DNA of 64,000 nt from the NCBI RefSeq assembly GCF_037893015.1, contig NC_133658.1, forward strand, positions 17,294,268 to 17,358,267, given 5' to 3'. Both the position numbers and the translations under genes were made by a program. Shown piece after piece: positions 21,266-32,400 of the stretch (the stretch's first letter is position 1; every line of letters starts with the position of its first letter). The notes under the pieces are model-generated. The model made no database searches. It had not been told where the DNA came from and was given only the letters and a program-made list of their open reading frames with translations. Source of the stretch: Macrotis lagotis. Its lineage: Eukaryota > Chordata > Mammalia > Peramelemorphia > Peramelidae.

Positions 21266-21504
21266 GTTCAGGCTTAACATCAAAGAGCAGTTGCCAGTTT
21301 AGTCAAGGACCAAGGAGCCCAATCATTGTGAAAACCAGTCTGGGGAGGGGAGAGGGTCCACTGAGCCAGAGGAGGCTTGTTCTGGGCTTTTTCCTGAGCA
21401 AAGATAGGACCCTAAAAGTGAAAGGGATGTGGAAGAAGAAAATTCCTGGTCAGAAAGCTAAAGAAGACTGTCAGGAAAACAACAGGGTCAGTCCCTGTTT
21501 ACTT

Positions 21505-21708
21505 AATAATAATGTCGAACATTTCTTGAACATTTTTCTTTTATTATTATCTCATTTTATCCTTGGGAGGCATGTGTTTTTTCCCCTCATTTTACAGATG
21601 AGGAAATGGGGGCTCAGGTGGGTCTAGTATCAGAATTTAAATAATAAGGCAGGATTTGAATGCAGGTCTTCTGGCTTGCCAGCCCAGCATTCCATCCATT
21701 GTAAAACT
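21505..21708 (-). mobile_element. MIR SINE
   Basis: TCATTTTACAGATGAGGAAA, GGCAGGATTTGAATGCAGGT and CATTCCATCCATTGTAAAAC are reverse MIR. Confidence 0.65.
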
Positions 21709-21719
21709 TGTACTCATTT

Positions 21720-22750
21720 GGGCAAGTCACTTAGTATCTGTGGGTCTCATTTCCCTTTTTCTAGAAAGAAGGAGCATTGGAGTCAGTGGTCTCCCCGAGG
21801 TTGCTCTCTGTATTGATTCAGGACTTTGACATCTCTGGATTTCAGTGTTGAGGGGTTGTTAAATGGAGAAGAGGTTGGATGCAATGATCTATGTGATCTT
21901 GACTGAGAAACTTTAGCTCCTTGGGCAGAAATATAATCGGTTATTTTTTGCTTAAGTGGCAAAGAAGTTTCATGCAATGATGGGAGAGGAGAGCCCAGAA
22001 CACAGTCTGGAATTGCTGGGCAGACTGAGATGGGAAGCTGGACCAGGAGAAAAAAGTTCCAGAACTTCCTATTTTAACTAATTTGTCTTGCTCAGGAGGT
22101 TCTGAAGACCACCCCCTTTTAAGCCTTGAAGGCCCTGAAGCTTTGAACATCACTTTGGAAGCAATGGTGAACCTCAGGCAAAGCCTTGATCATCCTCTCC
22201 TAGTTATGGCTTTATCTCTGAATCTCAGTTTCCACTCTAAAAACGAAGGGACTGGGCCCTTCCTAATTCTAATTCCTATGATCTTGGGACATATTTTGCC
22301 CTTCTCTTTGGTTGTTTACACTGAACCAGAGGAGAAATGCTAAAAAGGGCTCTGTTCCAACACTTGGATGGAAGTTGTTTGCAAAGAATGGAAGACCCCA
22401 GTTGACCCAGAGTGTGTTTTTGTACAGAGAATAATAGTGAAAGACGAGGGCAGGGTTCTGTTAAGTGGACCAAGGACAGCAAGTGAACTGCTGGTACTTT
22501 TGGGAAGAGCGCACGAGGTGGGGGCAGGGTGCTTTGCTGCTTTTCCACTTATTTTAACTTCTACTTTCTAGGTATGGCTTCCAAGCCAAGGATCATTGGG
22601 GCAGGCCCATTTCTGACTTCATCCTCTCGCCAAAGCCCACCACGCTCCCTAGTTAGTTTCTTGCTTTTGCATCAGAACTTGAGATTTTATTGGCAAAGAA
22701 ATCTCAAGGTGAGTACCAGTGCTGATTGATGTCTGCTTGCAACTTCCAGT
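21720..22750. other. Mostly unique intergenic sequence
   Basis: No gene was recognised. Several 60-90 codon frames occur on both strands. Weak MIR fragments may lie near 21,720-21,860 and 22,170-22,260. Confidence 0.4.
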
Positions 22751-22754
22751 CTCG

Positions 22755-22890
22755 GAGAGACTGAGTACTTGGAGAAATTAAATGCATTGCCTAGGGTGAA
22801 AAAGGCAGGAGATGTCAGATGAAGGATGTGAAGTGAGGTCTTATTGACTTGAAGGCCATATCTCTACCCATTCTGCCAGGTTGTCTTTCC
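22755..22890 (-). mobile_element. MIR SINE remnant
   Basis: AAATGCATTGCCTAGGGTGA and CTACCCATTCTGCCAGGTTG suggest a reverse MIR. Confidence 0.4.
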
Positions 22891-23079
22891 AGGTCATACT
22901 ACATGAGATAGTGAAGAACTCCCTATCTCAGGGTCACTTGGAATTATGGAGAAACAATGGTCTTCACTGGGATAAACCTCAACTCTGTGAAATGGACTCT
23001 TTCTTCTCCCTTATGAAATATTCCTTTTGGCTCCTTCCTATCTAATGGTGGGCATCTCTAGGCTGGGACCAGGGAAGAA

Positions 23080-23420
23080 AAAAGGAAAAAAAAAGAAGTT
23101 TATATGATACCTTGCTGTCCATTTAAAAGGAGTAACAGGTTGTACATAGTAGATTTGTAGTTTCATTTTCAATCATCCCTTTTTTTATATATTACATTAT
23201 GGAAATGCTTATTTTTTTATTCCATAAATTAAATTAAAAAAAAAATTCCTTAACTGCTATGTGCCAGCTATTATGCTAACTGCAGGAAATCAAAAGCAAA
23301 AGAGAAATAGTTTCTGCCCTTAAGGAGCTTTCTACTGGGGCTGCAAATTGTGACAAAGAGGCCTCCTCAGAGGATGCTGAGTCTGGACTTCAAAATGGGT
23401 TCCAATAGAATGAGAAGGAA
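23080..23420. mobile_element. Old repeat mixture, L2-like at the right end
   Basis: GCTATGTGCCAGCTATTATG and GCCCTTAAGGAGCTTTCTAC at 23,258-23,335 are reverse-strand L2. The left part (CATTATGGAAATGCTTATTT) looks like a repeat whose family I cannot name. Confidence 0.4.
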
Positions 23421-23424
23421 CTCC

Positions 23425-23745
23425 AGAGTATTGGACCTGGATTCAGGCCCTAATTGATATTAATCACTCTTGTGGCCTTGGGCAAATGACTTAAACTTTC
23501 TAGGTTTTCATTTCTTCATCCATAAAATGAGTAGAAGTTGGATTTGATGGTCTCTGAAGCCCTTCTCCCTCTGGCCTTAGAAACCCTACAGTGAACAGGC
23601 AGTACTTGGAATCTGAGTTGGGTGACCTTGGACAAGTCAAAAATACTGTGGGTCCTGGTTTTCTCCTCTATAAAGTATGGGGGTTGGTATAAAAGACTTC
23701 CAAAGTCCTTTCTAGCTCTGAATCTATGTTCTCTTATGGGGAAAG
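23425..23745 (+). mobile_element. Two MIR SINE remnants in tandem
   Basis: The first has TGTGGCCTTGGGCAAATGAC (about 23,425-23,590). The second has GGTGACCTTGGACAAGTCAA (about 23,600-23,745). Both are plus-oriented. Confidence 0.6.
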
Positions 23746-23939
23746 AATTTAACCTTTGGCAGGGAGAGATCAAAGAAGACTCTTGAGAGATGACAGGAGA
23801 TTGTGAGAAGGGGAGATGTAGGAGAGATGTAATCCATTCTTTTGAGGGACTGGGGTGGGGGAGCTGGACCTGTGGATGGACTGGCAGCTATCAGGGGTTA
23901 GATCAGAACAAAATGGGAATACTATGGAAAGTAAGTGGG

Positions 23940-24180
23940 AGTCAGATTTCATTGAGCTTTAAATCATAGACTATGCTTCCATTTTATTCTTGGGGAAATG
24001 GGCAACCACTGAAAGCAAACCACACTAAATTGTGCTATAGGAAGGTCATCCAGGCTGCTATATGGAGCACAGATTGGTAAAAGGGAGTCTGATCAGAAGT
24101 GGACAAGGTAGGTGAGAGATGATGAGACAAAACCTGGGGCAAAGTTCTTCTCACTTGGCTGAAGAAAAGAGAAGGGAGTC
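23940..24180 (-). mobile_element. L2-like LINE remnant
   Basis: TGGGGAAATGGGCAACCACT and AGGTCATCCAGGCTGCTATA suggest a diverged reverse-strand L2. Confidence 0.3.
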
Positions 24181-24537
24181 CTCCTCAGTAAGTAGGGATT
24201 TCTTTTCCTAGAAGGGTCAAGTGGTCTATTCCTCAAAGAGCTGAAGGTTTCCTTGTTACTAAAGATTATTGTCTAATAGATATCCTATGAAATAATTGAG
24301 ACTAGAGGTAAGCAAAGAAATTTGTGGGCTCTCTGGTCAGGTTTGCAAAATTATAGCCTTTAGGGTCCACAGAGATAGAACCTTCCTGCCATTCACAATG
24401 TGTCTATTTATTAAAATCTGCTATTAAAAATGTCTCTCTTCATCCCTTCTCTTTCCTTCCCTCTACCCCTATTGGGAGATGCCCTAGACATGTCTAGTTT
24501 GACTAAATCAAAACCTGGTTCTTTAATTACTCAAACA

Positions 24538-24552
24538 ACCCCCCCCCCCCCA
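24538..24552. repeat. Poly(C) run
   Basis: A run of about 14 C between AACAA and AACAAAG. Confidence 0.9.
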
Positions 24553-24699
24553 ACAAAGTCCAGTCCTTTATGGCATCTAGAAGTGGACATGTGAATTAAG
24601 TATGGTCAGATGCCTGTGTCTGCCACAACTTTCATTGGTATGATGCCAATTCACTTTACTAATAACTGTCATTTTAAAAATGCAATAAGGTTCATAAAG

Positions 24700-24900
24700 G
24701 TGGCTACATAGCTCAACTATAGTCAAATCTAATCTCAGACATGCACTGGTTGTCTGACCCTGTAGAAGTCACTGGACCCTGTTTGCCTCAGTTTCCTTAT
24801 TTGTAAAATGAGAAGGAAATGGAAGGCTACTCTCATATTCTTGCCAAGAAAACCCGAAAAGAGTCAGACATGATTGGAAATGATAAAACATCAAAAACAA
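24700..24900 (+). mobile_element. MAR1-like SINE (RTE-type tail)
   Basis: TTTGCCTCAGTTTCCTTATT, GAAGGAAATGGAAGGCTACT, TTCTTGCCAAGAAAACCCGA and AAGAGTCAGACATGATTGGA are in order. The end matches the RTE-type tail. Confidence 0.75.
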
Positions 24901-24904
24901 GGTT

Positions 24905-26090
24905 TATAAAGATAGGGTCCCAGAGAGGAGATAAGATTAGTTTTAGAATTAGGAAGATCTAGCCTCTGCTGACTGCTGACTGGGAGGCCTTGGACGTGAT
25001 AGTTAACTTTCTTTACCCCAGAGTCAACCATTAAAGACTAGCTGGTGCAGATTAATTGTTCAATCAGTATTAGTGGAGGCAGTTTCCATGTGGGGGACAT
25101 CAAAGGTCCATACCTATATATATACATAGTAATTGGACCTGTAATCTCATTAATAAGGGGCATGGCCCCTGCCAATGGCAGGTAGAACCTTCTCTGGAGA
25201 GACACTAATAGCTATGGAGAGTTGTTGGGGAATAGCAAGAGAATGAAGTGGGTTACATGGCTTGTTTGTGTCAGTGGCAGGTCTTAGATCCAGGTCTACA
25301 CAACATCAGGGATAACCTTTATACATGACACCATGTTTCTACTTGGTACTGCCTCTGCCCCAGATTTGTTCAGGAAAATCTGAAAACAAGGCTTAAGTAT
25401 GGTTCTTGTCTAGGATATTTCTAAATGTGGGGAACAGGCTCCTCTTCCCACAAAAACATTTACCATCTCATATGAATATTGGGTTTAGACAGCTCCCCCC
25501 CCCACCAGAGAAAATGCATAAATTATAAAGGATTCCTAGTTGTACAAGAGTAGAAAATATATCTGAAGCAACCTCTTTACTCCTACTGTCTCCCCCCAAA
25601 TTTGGGGGGTATGAGGTGGGGGTGAGTCTTTCCTCCTCCTTTCCTGTCCTTCACTTTGGGGTGTGGGAAACTGTTGCTTTGACTTTGGACCTGCAATGTC
25701 TGAACAACTCATACCAATGATCATGGCAAAATCCAGATAGAATGAAAATTTCCCATTACTCAGGACTCAAGGGGATCCAGTTGGCAATTATTTTGTCCCC
25801 AAATCTTGCTCTGCTATTTCTGATTGGGTGGCCCTAGGTTCCTGGCAATCTCCGAACTTTGGGATTCAGGATTGATTATCCAAGATGTAATCCTCAAGAC
25901 TGGACATGTCCACGTTTTGAGATTATTGTTCTTTGACCCAAAAAAGGAAACAGAAAAAAAACCCAGAGGGAATCTGAAAATGACTGGGCTAAGAGACTCT
26001 AGTTTAAAGATCTCCTTCACAGGCTTCTATCTCCCCGGCCATAATATTTCTGCTGCAAGTCACCATTGGTACTCCTGGTGGTGGCGGTGG
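24905..26090. other. Mostly unique intergenic sequence
   Basis: No gene was recognised. Paired short open frames at 25.8-26.1 kb on both strands have no known similarity. Confidence 0.4.
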
Positions 26091-26099
26091 TAGTTTTGT

Positions 26100-26100
<1 letters not shown>

Positions 26101-26149
<49 letters not shown>
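26101..26149. repeat. (TG)n microsatellite
   Basis: Pure TG run of about 49 bp. Confidence 0.96.
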
Positions 26150-26152
<3 letters not shown>

Positions 26153-26539
26153 ATACCCTCCCCTTTGCTGTTCAGGCAGGGCTTTTAACCTTTCTTAAAG
26201 TGTAATGTATTCAGTTTAGTCTGCTGAAGTCTTTGGAGCCCTCTTCAGAATAAAGTTTATTGCCTACTCTCAAAATTAGAGGAAATGACAAGCCTCGGTG
26301 AGAGGTTAGTGAAAATAAAAATGTGATTTCTCATTTTCCCTGTTCACGGACCCAATAGTATATGACTGCATGGTAAACATTTCTTGTGTTGAGTAAACCT
26401 GGGATAAGGAAGAAGAAACAAAGATAGATCAGAGCTCACTCACTTCTCAGGGAATGGGGAGGTTCCTCCCACAAGAACTCGTTGGTCACAGGGGACCAAA
26501 CGAGGGTGGATTGTATCTTTGCCTAAAGAGTCTTTAGTT

Positions 26540-26715
26540 ATTTGTTTGTTTGTTTGTTGATTTTTTAGGGTTTTGGTTTGCTAGGCAATGGGGTTAAGCG
26601 GCTCGCCCAAGGCCACACAGCTGGGTCATTCTGGAGTGTCTGAGGGCGGATTTGCACTCAGGTCCTCCTGACTCCAGGGCCGGCGCTCTGTCCACTGCAC
26701 CACCTAGTCGCCCCC
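26540..26715 (-). mobile_element. WSINE1-like SINE
   Basis: GCTAGGCAATGGGGTTAAGC runs to CACTGCACCACCTAGTCGCC plus CC, after a (TTTG)n-rich tail. CpG sites in this copy (AAGCGGCTCG, GGCCGGCGCT) are unusually well kept. Confidence 0.85.
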
Positions 26716-26999
26716 TGCGCATATATTCTTAAGAATCAGGGAGCAGGTCCAGGTCTGTGGGAGGGCCCCTCTTATGACGCGAATGCATTTGTGTGAATAG
26801 CATCAAAGGGATGCGGGGGAGGGACTCATCAAATTACGGGTGCTGTTTGCTACAAATTGAGCGTTTCTACACTTTCCTACACATTATGCCCTTTGCTGGA
26901 TAATCTAGAAGGTCAGTGGATGACAACCACCCCTATTGAAATAACGAGTTCTGCCAAATGAGGGATTTGAACCCCGAGCCTGGGGACTTCAGGTCTCGG

Positions 27000-28010
27000 C
27001 GGAGCCCCCCGACCCCAGAACTGGCTTCTTTGCTTTACCAACACGCCTAGCCTTCTCCTTCACCTTTCTCTTCTTTCCCCCTTTCCTGCCCTCCCCCATT
27101 GGCTCCCCCTTCCCCCCTTCCCTTCTCTCCCGCCTCCTCCACTCTCCAGCTCTGAATCGCGCAGCCCAAGGGACCCGCACTTTCCTGCGCCTCTGAACCC
27201 CAGTTTCCGGAACGGCTTGGCGGGCGGAGGGCGGGGAGAGGCTTGCCTCCACTGCTTGCGAACGAGCAATTTACTTGTCGACGTGGCCTTTGCCAAATAA
27301 ACGCAACGGGCTTTCCAGTGGGCCCCGGGCCCCGCCCTCCCTACCAGCTTCCGGGCCCCTGGCGGCGTCCTCACCCCCAGCTCGGCTCGTTTAACCGCGG
27401 CACAACTTGGGGGGGCGGCTGTTAAGAGGGGGGGCCCTGTAAACGAGGACTGCGGTGCCGGGCTGGGCGGTGCGGTGGGGAGCGACCTCCCTGGCCTGGA
27501 GAGGAAGTGATTTCCGAATCCCAGGGGGTTGGCGCCTCGCCCTCCCCTGACTCAGTCTACCTTGGAGAACTTGAAGCCTGCTGAAGGGAATCCTCTGGAG
27601 GCAGGACCCGACTTGTGCCACTTGCGCTTAAGCCGTCTACATTTTCGAGCCTCAGTTTCCTCCCCTGGAGGCGGGGACGAACACGATTTCCCCGCTCTGT
27701 CTCTCCGGCTGTCAAGAGGAAAGGCCCGAGGGGCTGTCAGGGGCTTTCCGACCCGGCCGCCTGCCCTGCCTATCCCGAGCCACCGCAGCCAGGTGGAAAG
27801 ACAAACAGCCGGCGCGGCGGCTGGGATTCCTCCTGGCCGGCCAAGGCCTGGACCCAAGGCCACTTAGCCTCTGCCCACAGGGCGGCCTGGGGACTCTCTG
27901 GACAGAACCAGCTGCCCACAGGCATCCTCCGGCTAGACTTGTGGCTGCGGAGGTGGCATTACAGGAGGTCCTTCCGATTGGGCGGCCTGCGAGTCCGCCT
28001 GGGGTCATAA
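27000..28010. promoter_or_regulatory. CpG-rich segment 9 kb upstream of EBF2
   Basis: About 1 kb of GC-rich sequence with dense CpG (for example GGCGGGCGGAGGGCGGGGAG at about 27,219) and no recognised repeat in its core. It could be an alternative promoter, an enhancer island or a non-coding RNA promoter. Overlapping frames up to 131 codons on both strands are expected from GC content and show no protein similarity I know. Confidence 0.45.
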
Positions 28011-28055
28011 GAAGACTTTTCTCATGGTTTCGGGATTCGAGATAGTCATTTCCTA

Positions 28056-28203
28056 CCCCTGAGCCTCAGCTTCTCCTTCTGTAAGACGGGAGTAATGGTT
28101 CTGGAAGTGGGAAAGATATCAGTTTGGGGGGCCGAGACAGCTGTTCCCACCCCCTGAGCCTCAGCTTCTCCTTCTGTAAAATGGAGGTAATGATTCTGGA
28201 AGT
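28056..28203. repeat. 53-bp local duplication
   Basis: CCCCTGAGCCTCAGCTTCTC begins near-identical copies at 28056-28108 and 28151-28203, each ending TTCTGGAAGT. The motif derives from a MIR-like CCTCAG...CTGTAAAATG core. Confidence 0.8.
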
Positions 28204-28234
28204 TCCCACCCCTGAACGATGTCCGAAGGCTTTG

Positions 28235-28378
28235 TCCAGACCTCTTTGTTTTACAAGTGAAGAAACTGAACCTCAGAAAAGATAACTAACTTGCCCAAGG
28301 CCACACAGCTAATAGGTGTCACAGTCAGAATTTGAACCCAAGTCCAATACTCTACGCTCTCCGCCAGCTGCCTCTCAG
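28235..28378 (-). mobile_element. MIR SINE
   Basis: AACTTGCCCAAGGCCACACA, AGAATTTGAACCCAAGTCCA and CTCTCCGCCAGCTGCCTCTC are reverse MIR. Confidence 0.7.
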
Positions 28379-28489
28379 CAGCCTATTTACCAGCAGTTGG
28401 AGTAAAGGATTGGAGTCAGAAGACATGGGTTCGAATCAGTCTGCCTCAGTTTTTCTGTCCTGCCTTATGACCCATTACCCCCCTTCATC

Positions 28490-28790
28490 TGTGCTAGAGT
28501 CTCCCTAAACTTTCCTTCTGTTTCTCATGCACAGCTCTTCATCTCCCACCGCTGAACCTTTGCCCAAGCCGTTCCCCATTTCCCTCGCGCCTGAAACACA
28601 TTCCTTCCTAACTTCGGGCTCGCAGAATCCTTAATGCCTCATTAGACTAAACCCCAGCAACACCTTCTCCTTAAAAAGCCTTTCCTCCCCGCTAGTGCCT
28701 CCCCTCCCCATCCCATAGGCATCTGTCTTCTGCCTCAGTGAGGCGGTAATCTCCTGCAACCTCCTTCCTATCGCTAGATTGGATGGATTG
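28490..28790 (+). mobile_element. L2-like LINE remnant
   Basis: CTGAACCTTTGCCCAAGCCG, CAGCAACACCTTCTCCTTAA and AAAAGCCTTTCCTCCCC follow L2 3' order. Confidence 0.5.
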
Positions 28791-29234
28791 CTATTTGCTA
28801 GATACAGGACACCGGGGGAAAACTCACCATTCCCTGAGTCTTAGTTTCCTCATCTGTACATGAGACAAATAATAGCAAGTGAGGAGCAGATCTTAGTTCC
28901 AATGTTCCTCCCAACATGTCCAATCTGGGTGCCTTTGGCCAGGTCACTGGATGGAGCCGAGCCTCCATTTCACCAAAGGCTTCTTCCTGCTCAGAATCTT
29001 CTGCCTCTAAACCTTCGTGGCTTGGAAGGTAAGTGAGTTAATAGGAATGGAAGCTGAAATTCTTCGAAAACGTTCTGGAAAAGTCAGTCAGCCTCCAGTC
29101 CTGTCCCTGCTCCTCGGGGAGCCTCTGGCTGGGGGCTCTCGAGATCTGAGGGGGGGCGGGAATGCCTCTGTGAAAGCTAACGACCCTATCCCATCGCCTT
29201 CCCGAGTTCCCAGTCTGGGTTAGATTCCTCACTG

Positions 29235-29345
29235 GGAGGCAGCTTCCAGACTGAGGAAAGAGAGCTAGCTGACCTGGGTTTAAATCGAGACCTTCCCAGT
29301 TCCTTCACTTCTCTAGGCCTCAGACTCTTCATGTGTCTGGGCAGA
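29235..29345 (+). mobile_element. MIR SINE remnant
   Basis: GACCTGGGTTTAAATCGAGA and CTCTAGGCCTCAGACTCTTC are a MIR core. Confidence 0.55.
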
Positions 29346-29361
29346 ACTACAAGGGCCCCAC

Positions 29362-29529
29362 TTCATTTTATTTGATTTCATTTGGTTTTTGCAAGGCATT
29401 GGTGTGAGTGACTTGTCCATCCGTCACACAGCTAAGCAAGTATCAAAGGTCTGAAGTGGGATTTGAACTCAGGGCTCCTGACTCCAGAGTGGGTGCTCTA
29501 GCCACTGTCCCACCTACAGTTCATTTTAT
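29362..29529 (-). mobile_element. WSINE1-like SINE with 10-bp target-site duplication (last copy in window)
   Basis: The body runs from GGTTTTTGCAAGGCATTGGT to CCACTGTCCCACCTACAG. TTCATTTTAT flanks it at 29362-29371 and 29520-29529. Confidence 0.85.
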
Positions 29530-29635
29530 AGAGGAAGAGAGAAGAGACCGAGGTCCAGTCGGACAGGAGACTTGCCAAGGTCACTCAGACAGTGGCCGAG
29601 CTAGGAGTTGAACCTGGGTCTGACTTCACAACCCG
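29530..29635 (-). mobile_element. MIR SINE remnant
   Basis: GACTTGCCAAGGTCACTCAG and GGAGTTGAACCTGGGTCTGA are reverse MIR. Confidence 0.6.
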
Positions 29636-29639
29636 CCTT

Positions 29640-30120
29640 GTCCCCGTTCATTAGGGTCTCGAGGGTTCCCTCCAGCTCGAATCCACCACAAAAGTCGTCT
29701 CCAATAGCAAATCGCTGAGAAAATTGGAGATGTGGCTTCCCCGAAGCTACCCGAATTGTGTGGATGCCGGGTGGGAGGCCTGAGCTCGCACCAGGTAGCT
29801 TCCATTCCGGCCTCCTGATCCTCCCCCTCTCCCTCCGAGCCCGAGCTGCCCGCAGGGGCCCTGGGGGGGTCCCTGCGCGCCAGGGTGCGAACGATCGTGT
29901 CTGGGTGTCTGGATACGTGTGAAATGTGGCGATACAGAGCCGCGGCAGCAACAGAGATAATCAACACATCCCTCACACCTCCGGTGCCATCCGAGAGGGA
30001 ACGGGAGATCTCGGGGGCTTTCCCTGCCTGCTGACTGCCTTGGTTCTTAGGAAATCGGGGCTGACTCGGGGGAGTCCCAGATCCCGCATGCTAGTTCTCT
30101 CCCCTCTGACTCTGTCTCCC
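29640..30120. promoter_or_regulatory. CpG-containing repeat-free segment, possible regulatory element
   Basis: The block lacks recognised repeats and keeps many CpGs. It includes a T-box half-site TCACACCT at 29973-29980 and AGATAATC (GATA-like) at 29955-29962. Two long minus-strand frames (116 codons each) overlap here and look like composition effects. Confidence 0.35.
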
Positions 30121-30309
30121 TCCTGCCTATGCACAACAAGTGGATCCTGCCATCTGACCCTCAGCGAGTATCTTAAGGTTATCTCTCCGGGCAACATCGA
30201 ATTTCACCCACAATCCTGATAGGTCTATATGGCAGATACTGTTACTCGAGTTTTAAAAATGGGGAAACTGAGGATCAGAAAGATTAAGATGTCTTTAGAG
30301 GAAGAATTG

Positions 30310-31370
30310 AGTTCAACTTTCTAAGCCTCCTTATTTTAGAGGAAAAGCCTTAAGAGAAGAGGAAACAGAAAATAAAGACTCCAGAAATACATAACCTAGG
30401 TAGGAATTTATTCCATGTCCATGGGTATGTCTGTATCCATTTGCTCTCCATCTTGTCGGATGCCATTTTTTGCCTTTCACTGGAATATCCATTCTTTCTT
30501 CTTGGCCCGAGGCTGACTGTGTTCAGAACTATTTGGGGGTGGAGGACAAAACGATCCTCCCCCCTCCCAGTCTCCGGCCCCTGAAATCCAGAGGCTCTTG
30601 GAAATGCTCTGTGCAGCCTCGGTGGTCTTAGACTTCTTTGTTCCGCCAATGTGGGGCTCCTGGAGTTCCCCTAGCCAGCCAGTCTTCCATCGGCCTCCTG
30701 CCAGCGGCGCGGCTCAGGACAGTTGTGCTCTTCATCGCCCACCCTGTGCTCCCTCAGTCTCCTTCAGGCCCAGACTCCCAAGTGGGAGGCGGAAAAACCA
30801 CGAGGAGCTGGAGGAGGGGGACTGAGAATTTGCATCTGTTGGAGTTTCACTTCAGATGGCGAGCACTTTGGCGCTTCCCTGCCTCGGTTTCCTCTCTCAC
30901 TTGGGCAATCACTCAGCCAATACCGAGGGAAAACTTTTATGGCTTTGGGGGAAGGGGGGAAGTGTGAGACGGCAAAAAAGGAAAACTAATGGGAGCTGTC
31001 GATAGGCGTCCAAATAAAAGGAGAAAGAATTCTAGTGGAGAAGCAAACCGAAAGGCAGACGCGAAGAGACATACGTAAGGAGAAACAGAGTCATCACAGG
31101 AAAGCACAGAAAGATAGAATCAAACAGAGAGGGAGAGAGACAGGAAGAAGGGGCAAGATAGAGAGATGGAGAGGGGCAGAAGGAGGGAGCGAGAGAGATG
31201 CACAAAAACTGAGTGGGGAAGAGATAGAGGAAGTGAGGCCCAGACTTTATTAAGGGGCCGACTATGGATCCAGGGTTGGAGAGAAAAGGACACAGGATAA
31301 AATTATCTTGGCTCAAACCGAGTTTAAAGTCTAATGATAGAGCCACATACCTATAAAAATACAGTCATGG
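30310..31370. other. Unique intergenic sequence, purine-rich to the right
   Basis: No gene was recognised. Moderate CpG occurs at 30.5-30.9 kb. From 31.0 kb the + strand is purine-rich. Confidence 0.4.
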
Positions 31371-31373
31371 AAG

Positions 31374-31376
<3 letters not shown>

Positions 31377-31438
<62 letters not shown>
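31377..31438. repeat. (GA)n microsatellite
   Basis: Pure GA run inside a wider purine-rich stretch. Confidence 0.97.
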
Positions 31439-31441
<3 letters not shown>

Positions 31442-31911
31442 TCGAGGCGAAAGGGAGAAAGAGAGAGGGACAGGAGACATTTGCCAAGAGAAATCTACAA
31501 AGGTAGGCAGAATGACAGGCAAAGAGGCAGAGATGGACCAAGAGGAGGCAGAAAGTGGAAAATAGAAAATGAGAAAGAGACAGACAAGCGAGACGGCCTG
31601 GGGAAGTGTGTGGGAGACCAGAGGGACTCCAAGATCGCTCTGTTTTTCTCATCTCGGAACCTCGAAGCTGTTCTAGCCGCCACAGCTCCAAGTTTTTCCT
31701 CTTCCTCACTTGGATAAGCCCGGCTCGGGAACCGAACTGGCGTTTGTGGGCAGTACCTGCTCCCTGGCCGACGGACCCCCGTTACCCGTGCGCTTCTGTG
31801 TTGTTGCCCCAAATTTGACTTCTCTTAAAAATCATCTAAGGAAGTCTCCGGGGCTGGTTCCCCAGGGCTGTGCTGCTCACTGCAGGCTACAGAGGCAGGC
31901 TGAGAAATTGG

Positions 31912-31912
<1 letters not shown>

Positions 31913-31966
<54 letters not shown>
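31913..31966. repeat. (CA)n microsatellite
   Basis: Pure CA run. Confidence 0.97.
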
Positions 31967-31967
<1 letters not shown>

Positions 31968-32356
31968 CTTTTTTTTTTCCTTTCTAGGGCGGTGAGGTTT
32001 TGATTTTATTAAATCTTGCGAATCTGCTACACCGAAAAGAGATGGCAACGTGGAAAATTTGGAGACTGGAAAGGCGAAAATGGAAAGTGCATGAAGTAAT
32101 GAGGTGCCCACGGGACACATTTTATTCGGGAAGGGGGGAAGTGTTGGGGGGAGAATCAGGAAAGGAGAGGAGTGATGGGGCCACCTCTCCTTCCAGGCTC
32201 AAGGAAGGGGCACGTCAAGGAGAACATCTGGAACATTCAAGCCAACAGAATTGGGGGTGGGAGACCTTGGTTTCCTCTAAAGGCTCGGCTTTGGCAGGGA
32301 AGTCGCCCCTCTCCCATTCTTGGTTCCCCCACTTCTCTCCACTAGGGACGGCACAT

Positions 32357-32400
32357 TGTGTGTGTGTGCGTGTGTTTGTGTGTGTGTGCGTGTGTGTGTA
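32357..32400. repeat. (TG)n microsatellite, interrupted
   Basis: TG run with GCG and TTTG interruptions. Confidence 0.9.
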
